Below, piece by piece: positions 58,357 to 64,000 of a stretch of 64,000 nt of DNA. The notes below the pieces were generated by a model. The model was not told where the DNA came from and made no database searches. It saw nothing but the letters and a program-made list of their open reading frames with translations. The first letter of the stretch is position 1. Every line of letters starts with the position of its first letter. The stretch is from positions 3,844,001 through 3,908,000 of the forward strand of contig OW818684.1 of the NCBI GenBank assembly GCA_942493135.1, given 5' to 3'. Position numbers and translations under genes: made by a program. Source of the DNA: Planctellipticum sp942493135. Lineage in GTDB: Bacteria; Planctomycetota; Planctomycetia; Planctomycetales; Planctomycetaceae.

Positions 58357-59880
58357 TTATGGAGTTGCAGCCCGGCGGGACGAGTCACCCTGAATCAGAA
58401 CGACCTGCCCGTCCGGCGGAAGCTCCTTCCACGTTTCGACGTCCTCGGGCGACCAGGCCACGGTCGCCGTGACCGTCGTCGCCTTCGTTCCCGTCAAAAC
58501 AGTGACGCGTGCGTCGCTGCTGGCCTGGTAGCTCCCGCCCGCTCGAACGTGATGTTGTCGCGTCACGCCGTCGACGACTGTGGTGATGCGCTGACCCAGG
58601 GGGGCGCGCGCTGCGGAGCGGCCCACGAGCCGAATCGTCAGACTGCGCCCAGCCCGCGTGCTGGAATTCTGCAAGACCGCGGCGGGACGGCGCTGGTGCG
58701 ACACCACCAGGTCCGCCAGCCCGTCGTCATTGAAGTCGGCAACGGCCGCCGAACGTCCCAGCCAGCGCTCCGTGAAGTAGCCACCCGATCCGGCCGAGAC
58801 ATCATCGAATCGCCGGCCGGCCCGATTGCGGAACAGTTGCGGCGTCATCTCGTACTGATGCTTGTCCTGGCCGGCGCTCAGATCCCAGATGTGGCCGTTG
58901 GCGACGAACAGATCGTCCCAATCATCCAGGTCGAAATCGGCGGCAATCGTCCCGAAAGCCAGCATCGGTCGAGACGGCAGATCGAGACCGTATCCGGCGC
59001 TGGCGTGCAGAAACCCCGCATCCGACAGATTCAGATACAGATCGTTGACCGCGTTCTCAAAGTTCGTGACGAACAGGTCGAACCGCCCATTGTGATCGAA
59101 ATCGGCGCACGCGATTCCCATCGACGATTCCGGAGTCCCCTTCGGACCCACCGCCACGCCACGCAGGAGTCCCTCTTCGGCAAATTTCAGTGGTCCGCGA
59201 TTGGTAAACAGAAAATTGTCAGTCGTGTCATTGGCAACGTAGAGATCCAGCCGGTCGTCGCCATCCAGATCGACCGCCTCGACCGCCAGTCCTTTGCCGG
59301 GCGGCATGGCCTGAATCCCGGATGCAGCGCTGGATTCGCGGAAGGTTCCATCGCCCGCGTTCTCCCAGAGACGATCCGCCTGCGCGGTCCGGCCGATCGG
59401 CCCGCACGAAATCGGAATCCGGGTGGCCGTTTCGAGAAAGCACGGCGGGTCCGTCGATGCGTACTCCACGTAGTTCGCCACATAGAGGTCGAGGTCGCCA
59501 TCGCTGTCGAGGTCGGCAAAAACGGCACTCGTAGCCCATTCTTCTCCCGAGATTCCGGCGTCCTCCGTAAAATCCGCAAACGTCCCGTCGCCGTTGTTGT
59601 GCAGAAGCTGGACCGCGCCGTAGTGACAGATGAAGAGATCGGGAAACCCGTCATTGTCGAAGTCGCCGGCCACGGCGCCCATTCCGAATCCGGACAGTGA
59701 GACCCCGGCCGCCTGTCCCGCCGGAACGAATAGCAGTGAGCCCTCTGCCGTCTCCCGATTGCGATACAACTCATGGACCGCACCGGTCGCCGCCGCCCGG
59801 CGATCGAAGTGATCGCCGTTCGTCAGAAAGAGGTCCTGGCGACCGTCCCCGTCAAAGTCCAGAATGGCGACGCCCCCCCG
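58357..59880 (-). pseudogene. FG-GAP/ASPIC (CRTAC1-type) lipoprotein, main body after a frameshift
   Basis: This frame encodes seven FG-GAP-type calcium-binding loops (DFDGDGRQDLF, DFDNDGFPDLF, DLDSDGDLDLY, DLDGDDRLDLY, DFDHNGRFDLF, DFDLDDWDDLF, DFNDDGLADLV), forming an integrin-alpha-like propeller, then a C-terminal ASPIC/UnbV domain (about the last 110 residues; SLTIRLVGRSAARAPLGQRI). Its natural start is missing: the N-terminus lies in another frame at 59823-60182, and the two meet at a run of seven G (coding strand; 59873-59879). Eight G would restore one frame of about 608 residues. All of the downstream sequence is well preserved, so this is a very recent mutation, a sequencing error or a phase-variable switch. 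Confidence 0.8.
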
Positions 59881-60182
59881 TTCTGCTCGGTCATATAATG
59901 TTCGGGACTGGGATTGCCGTAGTACGTAAAGTCGACGCCGCAATCCTTGAGCCACTCGAAGCGGATCGGCGACCCTGGGAGCTGGGTCGGGGTCGGAGTG
60001 AGGGGGCGTCCCTTCGACGGAGTCCCAGAGCTGGAACTTTTCGTCACGGACGGGGCGTCCGGCGTTCGACCGCAACCTGCCAGAATCCCTGCTGAAAGGA
60101 ACAGGCCGACAGTTGCCAGTCGAACCGCACTGGAACGGACATTCCCAGGCCCCTCGGCCGTATCTCCTGCAACTCGAATCAT
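59823..60182 (-). pseudogene. FG-GAP/ASPIC lipoprotein, N-terminal fragment before the frameshift
   Basis: The start of the same gene: MIRVAGDTAEG, a lipoprotein signal (SAVRLATVGLFLSAGILAGC, lipid Cys near residue 37), a Ser/Thr/Pro-rich linker, and IRFEWLKDCGVDFTYYGN with SPEHYMTEQNGG, the usual opening of CRTAC1-type proteins. Frame is lost in the run of G at 59873-59879, after which about 19 unrelated residues precede the stop. It is divergent from the TPR lipoprotein gene (170 bases). Confidence 0.78.
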
Positions 60183-60352
60183 TCAGCACCTTCCCGCCGA
60201 AAACTTCTCCCGGCGTTTCCGACGAATTCATCAGTACCGGCGTTCGTTCGAGCCACGGCTGCGACTTCTGACTGCAGCTCGAATATACTCCCGCAAGTTT
60301 GGCGAAGCGATCCGCGGACCTGCGATGTCCTTCGGTCACGGAGTTAAATGGC

Positions 60353-61519
60353 ATGAAATCCAATGCGGCGACAACGGACTCGAATCCGTCGTGGCCGATG
60401 TTTGTGCTGCCGTTCGTCATTGCCGGCCTGATCGGCTGCCAGGAAAAAGTCCGTCTGGCGACGATCGAGGCCGCCGCCCGGAAGGGAAATCTGCCCGCCG
60501 CCAACCGGATGATCGACGCGTACGTTCTGGAGCACCCCTCGGAACGTGAAGGTCTCCTGCTGCAGGCTCGGCTGGCGGAGGCCAGTCACGATCCACTCAG
60601 GGCAATCGGTGCCTTGTCCGGGCTGATCCTGCATTCGCCCGAAAATGCCGAATTGCAGCGACGGTATGGGCTGGCGCTGCTGGCTTCGAGCCAGTACGAA
60701 CAGGCCGAGGCGGCTTTCTGGGAAGTCCTCCGCCTGCAGCCGACCGACGAGGCGGCTCAGACGGAGCTGCAGTGGATTCTGTTTCATCAGTTGCGCGAAC
60801 GCGAGCTCGAGGCCTTTCTCGAAGCCTGTCTGGCCCGGGAGCCGGGCCAGCAACGGTTGCTCTACCACCTGCTGGTCAGCTCGCAGAAGCGACCGAATCC
60901 TCACGAGTCGATGCCCGTGCTGGAAAAGATCGACCAGGCCTGCCCCGACCAGCGGTCCGTCGTGCTTGGCCTGGCGCGTTGCGCGTGGAAACTGGGCGAA
61001 ATTGAACCGGCGCGACGTCTGTTTCAACGGGCGATTGCGCTCGGGGAACCGGATCTGGAGCTTGCGTTGACGCTCGCGGAATTCGAGCTGGAACAGGTCA
61101 ACCCGGACGGCGTGTCGGCCGCGCTTGCTGCGACCTCGGGGATCAGGCTGGAACAATGGCAGGCGATCGATCGCTACTGGTGGCTGCAGTCCCAACTGTC
61201 GCTTCAGCGGGGCGACCTGGAGGCCGCCCTGGCGGCCGTCACGGAGGCCTGCCGCCTCTATCCGCGATCGCTGCCGTACCTGCATTCCCGCACGTCGCTG
61301 CTGCGTCTGCTCGGACGCGGCGAGGCCGCCACAGCACTCCAGGCGGAAGTCGACGCCCGGCGCAACGCCGATCAACGGCTGCATGTCGTCGTGCAGAGCG
61401 GCGAACTCGATCGGCCTTCCGCGACCCTGCTGCGCGAGATTGCAGAACTGTGCGACATCCAGAAAAAACCGTTGCAGGCAGAGGGCTGGCGGATCCTCGC
61501 CGATCGATTCCGCCCCTGA
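60353..61519 (+). CDS. TPR lipoprotein
   Basis: From the ATG at 60353 (GGAG nine bases upstream) the 388-residue protein has a lipoprotein signal (PMFVLPFVIAGLIGC, lipid Cys near residue 29), then TPR repeats through most of its length (RKGNLPAANRMIDAYVLEHP, LLASSQYEQAEAAFWEVLRL, WKLGEIEPARRLFQRAIALG, LQRGDLEAALAAVTEACRLY). It is divergent from the FG-GAP/ASPIC lipoprotein gene, and such pairs (CRTAC1-type plus TPR) recur in planctomycetes, which suggests that they form a surface complex. An in-frame start 18 codons earlier is possible but hides the signal peptide. Confidence 0.82.
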   Translation: MKSNAATTDSNPSWPMFVLPFVIAGLIGCQEKVRLATIEAAARKGNLPAANRMIDAYVLEHPSEREGLLLQARLAEASHDPLRAIGALSGLILHSPENAELQRRYGLALLASSQYEQAEAAFWEVLRLQPTDEAAQTELQWILFHQLRERELEAFLEACLAREPGQQRLLYHLLVSSQKRPNPHESMPVLEKIDQACPDQRSVVLGLARCAWKLGEIEPARRLFQRAIALGEPDLELALTLAEFELEQVNPDGVSAALAATSGIRLEQWQAIDRYWWLQSQLSLQRGDLEAALAAVTEACRLYPRSLPYLHSRTSLLRLLGRGEAATALQAEVDARRNADQRLHVVVQSGELDRPSATLLREIAELCDIQKKPLQAEGWRILADRFRP

Positions 61520-61668
61520 CTCGCGACTGGCGCGAAGTTCCGCGGAGGGGCAGATTGGACGATCACCATGAATGTGAGAATAAACCAGGGCGGTCGCGCA
61601 TCGCTTTCCGGGAGCCGGTCCCCTGACGGCAGCCCGCTGTCTTCCAACACTCTTCAGGATCTTACACC

Positions 61669-63069
61669 ATGAGTCGCTTCGCCCTTCTGGCCGGTCTCAC
61701 GCTGGTCGGCCTGGCATCCGCCGGCCACGCCGCAGCCGCCGATCGCCCGAACGTTCTGTTCATCGCCGTGGATGATCTGAATCACTGGGTCGGGCACCTC
61801 GGTCGTAATCCCCAGACCCGCACCCCCAACATCGACCGGCTCGCAGCGCGGGGAGTGACGTTCCGCAAAGCCTACTGCACGGCCCCGGCGTGCAATCCTT
61901 CGCGGGCCTCGCTGCTCTCCGGCCGCCGGCCTTCATCGACCGCCGTGTATACCAACTCGGACAACTTTCTGCCGCTGATTCCCGAGTCTCAGACGTTGCC
62001 GACGACGTTCAAGAACGCCGGTTACGAAGTCCTCGGCGCCGGCAAGATCTATCACGGCGGCCTCGGTCGCGAATCCGAATGGACGACCATCGCCAAAGAC
62101 CTGGGCCGCGATCCGAAAGTCCCGCCTGGCGTCAGTGACGGCGTTGGCGGCATCAAGTTCGCTCCGCTCGAATGCCGCGACGAAGATCTCGAGGACTACC
62201 GCATCGCCGACTGGAGCATCGACCAGCTTCGGAAGTCACACGAGAAACCGTTCTTCCTGGCCTGCGGGTTCCATAAGCCGCACATGCCCTGGAATGTCCC
62301 CCGCAAGTACTACGACATGTTCCCGCTGGAGACGATCCAGCTTCCTCCGACGCGGGAAAACGATCTGACCGACGTTCCGCCTCCGGGCGTCAAGATCGCC
62401 GGGCCGCAGGGGGACCACGCGACGATGCTCGAATCGGGTCGCTGGAAGGAAGCCGTGCAGGCTTACCTAGCCACGATCGCCTACCTCGACATGAACGTGG
62501 GCCGCGTGATCAAGGCGCTCGACGAGAGTCAGCACCGCGACGATACGATCATCGTCCTCTGGGGCGATCACGGCTGGCACCTCGGTGAGAAGGAGCACTG
62601 GCGGAAGTTCGCCCTCTGGGAAGAAGCCACCCGGGCGCCGCTGATGTGGGTCGCCCCGGGCGTCACGCAGGCCGGCGGCGTCTGCGACCGGACCGTCGAC
62701 TTCCTGTCGATCTATCCGACGCTGTGTGATCTCTGCAAGGTCCCCGTTCCCGCGCACGTCGAAGGTCCCAGCCTCCGTCCGCTGCTGGCCGATCCCTCGG
62801 CCGCCTGGGATCGTCCGGCGCTCACGACACACGGCTATCAGAACCACGCCGTCCGGTCGGAAAATTGGCGCTACATCCGATATGCGGACGGCTCCGAAGA
62901 GCTGTACGATGAAACCGCCGACCCCTACGAATGGACCAATCTGGCCAGCGCCGCGGAGCACGCCGCGACCAAAGCGGAACTCGCCCGCTGGTTCCCCAAA
63001 ACCAACGAACCACCGGTCCGCAAAAACAACCAGGCCCAACCCAAAGCCCGCGGGAAGAACAAGAAATAG
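61669..63069 (+). CDS. Secreted sulfatase, iduronate-2-sulfatase-like
   Basis: A 466-residue formylglycine-dependent sulfatase with a signal peptide (SRFALLAGLTLVGLASAGHA). The enzyme domain starts with RPNVLFIAVDDLNHWVG (Asp35/Asp36 bind calcium) and has the classic activation motif CNPSRASLLSG, with Cys75 the formylglycine precursor, then GAGKIYHG, FFLACGFHKPHMPWNVP and IIVLWGDHGWHLGEKEHW (the second metal site). This order and the phrase GFHKPHMPW fit the iduronate-2-sulfatase-like group, whose members cut sulfated sugars of algal or animal origin. The basic tail (last 20 residues) is unusual. The gene lies 149 bases after the TPR gene and 77 bases before the lactonase gene. Confidence 0.93.
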   Translation: MSRFALLAGLTLVGLASAGHAAAADRPNVLFIAVDDLNHWVGHLGRNPQTRTPNIDRLAARGVTFRKAYCTAPACNPSRASLLSGRRPSSTAVYTNSDNFLPLIPESQTLPTTFKNAGYEVLGAGKIYHGGLGRESEWTTIAKDLGRDPKVPPGVSDGVGGIKFAPLECRDEDLEDYRIADWSIDQLRKSHEKPFFLACGFHKPHMPWNVPRKYYDMFPLETIQLPPTRENDLTDVPPPGVKIAGPQGDHATMLESGRWKEAVQAYLATIAYLDMNVGRVIKALDESQHRDDTIIVLWGDHGWHLGEKEHWRKFALWEEATRAPLMWVAPGVTQAGGVCDRTVDFLSIYPTLCDLCKVPVPAHVEGPSLRPLLADPSAAWDRPALTTHGYQNHAVRSENWRYIRYADGSEELYDETADPYEWTNLASAAEHAATKAELARWFPKTNEPPVRKNNQAQPKARGKNKK

Positions 63070-63146
63070 GCCGCCCCCGGCAACTGACCACTGGCCACTG
63101 ACAAACCACAAAGAACCAATCTCTATTCCTCAGCCGGATCACCTCC

Positions 63147-64000
63147 ATGATGCTGCTTCGATGGCTTGCCAGCGCAATGTTTGCGCTGACCCTGTCTGCC
63201 CCCTTGATGTCGGAGGACGCTCCTCCGCTCGTCGCCGACAGCCCCCTCGAATCCCTCTTCACCGACTTCGGCCTGCCCGACGGCCCGGCCTGGGATGGCG
63301 TCAACACGCTCTACATCCCTGACGTCAAAGGGGCGAAACTCTATCGCTACAACCCGGCAAAGAACGAGCGGACTGTCGTGCTGGAAGACTCTGGCCGGCT
63401 CAGTGCCTCGTTCTTCAATCTCGGTCGACTGTACGTCTCCGACAACGGCAACAGCCGGATTTCCGTCCTCAAGGGAAAGACGCTCGAACTCCTGGACCAG
63501 CAGGATCCCGACGCCAAGCCGCCGATTCGACCGAACGATCTGGTCGTCGATAAGTCGGGGGGCGTCTGGTACACCCTCACCGGCCAGAACCAGGTCGCCT
63601 ACGTCAGCCCACAGGGTCAGCGATCCATCGGCGTGGAAGGCATCGACACGCCCAACGGGCTGATCCTCTCGCCCGATGAGAACACGCTCTACGTGGCCGC
63701 GTACAAGCCGAAACAGATCTGGAAATACGCCGTCACCGGCCCGGGAAAAACGGGGCCCGGAACATTGTTCGCCACCATGGACGACGGCCCCGAACTGGGA
63801 GCCGACGGCATGACGACCGACCGGGCCGGGAATGTCTACTGCGCCGGCGCGAAGGACGTCTGGATCTGGAGCCCCGCCGGGAAGCTGCTGCACAAGATCG
63901 TCTGCCCCACCCGACCGATCAATTGCGCGTTCGGCGACGCGAACATGCAGAGCCTCTACATCACAGGCTTCGGCGGTCTCTATCGCCAGAAGATGAACAT
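63147..64000 (+). CDS. SMP-30/gluconolactonase-like secreted protein (partial, cut by window edge)
   Basis: An open frame from the ATG at 63147 to the last base of the window (284 codons so far, no stop). It has a signal peptide (LRWLASAMFALTLSAPLMS) and a six-bladed propeller of the SMP-30/gluconolactonase/LRE type: FTDFGLPDGPAWDGVNTLYIPD, GRLYVSDNGNSRISVLKG, RPNDLVVDKSGGVWYTLTGQN (metal-binding Asn and Asp), TPNGLILSPDENTLYVAAY and GADGMTTDRAGNVYCAG. Members hydrolyse sugar lactones outside the cytoplasm and are very common in planctomycetes. It follows the sulfatase gene closely and may be co-transcribed. The second ATG at 63150 is an equally possible start. Confidence 0.85.
   Translation, partial: MMLLRWLASAMFALTLSAPLMSEDAPPLVADSPLESLFTDFGLPDGPAWDGVNTLYIPDVKGAKLYRYNPAKNERTVVLEDSGRLSASFFNLGRLYVSDNGNSRISVLKGKTLELLDQQDPDAKPPIRPNDLVVDKSGGVWYTLTGQNQVAYVSPQGQRSIGVEGIDTPNGLILSPDENTLYVAAYKPKQIWKYAVTGPGKTGPGTLFATMDDGPELGADGMTTDRAGNVYCAGAKDVWIWSPAGKLLHKIVCPTRPINCAFGDANMQSLYITGFGGLYRQKMN

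Noticed and set aside
63070..63146. Repeated ACTGACCACTGGCCACTGAC text between the second sulfatase and the lactonase gene
   Set aside because: Only two to three short degenerate units; too little to call a repeat element from this window alone.
1..64000. CRISPR arrays, rRNA and tRNA genes
   Set aside because: No regularly spaced direct repeats, no conserved rRNA stretches and no cloverleaf were seen by eye in the intergenic regions; a tRNAscan or Infernal run would be decisive.

Overview
The window is a GC-rich stretch of a bacterial chromosome that looks like a planctomycete (probably Planctomycetaceae). Lineage markers are a PVC-type membrane-bound dehydrogenase fused to a c-type cytochrome, a DUF1559 prepilin-like protein, a DUF1571 protein, FG-GAP/ASPIC (CRTAC1-type) and TPR lipoproteins, two secreted sulfatases, a ThuA-domain protein, an ECF sigma factor overlapping a membrane Ser/Thr kinase, and an IS630 element. 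The lineage call is an inference from gene content; I saw no rRNA or tRNA gene. Most of the sequence codes for protein, and long antisense open frames caused by high GC are not annotated.

Layout. 0-7 kb: three overlapping genes for envelope proteins, namely a membrane-anchored TPR/PQQ-like beta-propeller (cut by the window edge and broken by a frameshift), a solute-binding-family-5 protein with a long helical N-terminal part, and a secreted protein of unknown function. 7-16.6 kb: GNAT acetyltransferase, SppA, RluB-type pseudouridine synthase overlapping PyrK, the large PVC dehydrogenase/cytochrome, and a DUF1571 protein. 16.9-25.5 kb: PurC, a GH10-like protein lacking both catalytic glutamates, a SEC-C/TPR protein, RibD, then SpoVG (carrying an inserted zinc ribbon) next to IspE, and a GlsB-type membrane protein. 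25.5-31 kb: a small membrane protein, a glutaredoxin/DsbD-like fusion, L-fuconate dehydratase and two envelope proteins of unknown function, with several dispersed palindromic repeats between them.

31.2-32.4 kb is a complete IS630-family element (27-bp terminal repeats, TA on both sides, two ORFs joined by a probable -1 frameshift) just downstream of a NodU-type carbamoyltransferase. 34.5-43 kb: Uma2-type nuclease, sulfatase, a small lipoprotein, DUF1294 and another membrane protein, a ROK kinase without the usual zinc motif, a HEAT-repeat lipoprotein, a small membrane protein and the Obg GTPase. 43-54 kb: aldose epimerase, a ClC channel/transporter with CBS domains, a coiled-coil lipoprotein, a protoglobin-GGDEF diguanylate cyclase, the ECF sigma/Ser-Thr kinase pair whose kinase ends in a Spy/CpxP-like LTxxQ region, and a second, unrelated-looking ClC-CBS protein. 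54-64 kb: esterase, ThuA protein, a Cna-B/carboxypeptidase-regulatory-like lipoprotein with its DUF1559 partner, an FG-GAP/ASPIC lipoprotein broken at a G7 tract, a divergent TPR lipoprotein, a second sulfatase, and an SMP-30-type lactonase that runs off the right edge.

Taken together, the window mixes housekeeping genes (purC, pyrK, ribD, ispE, obg, sppA, rluB) with envelope and polysaccharide-degradation genes typical of planctomycetes. The most interesting leads are the kinase with a Spy/CpxP-like periplasmic region under a coupled ECF sigma factor, the zinc-ribbon SpoVG beside ispE, the catalytically degenerate GH10-like protein, the unassigned three-gene envelope operon at the left edge, and two single-base frameshifts in otherwise well-preserved envelope genes.
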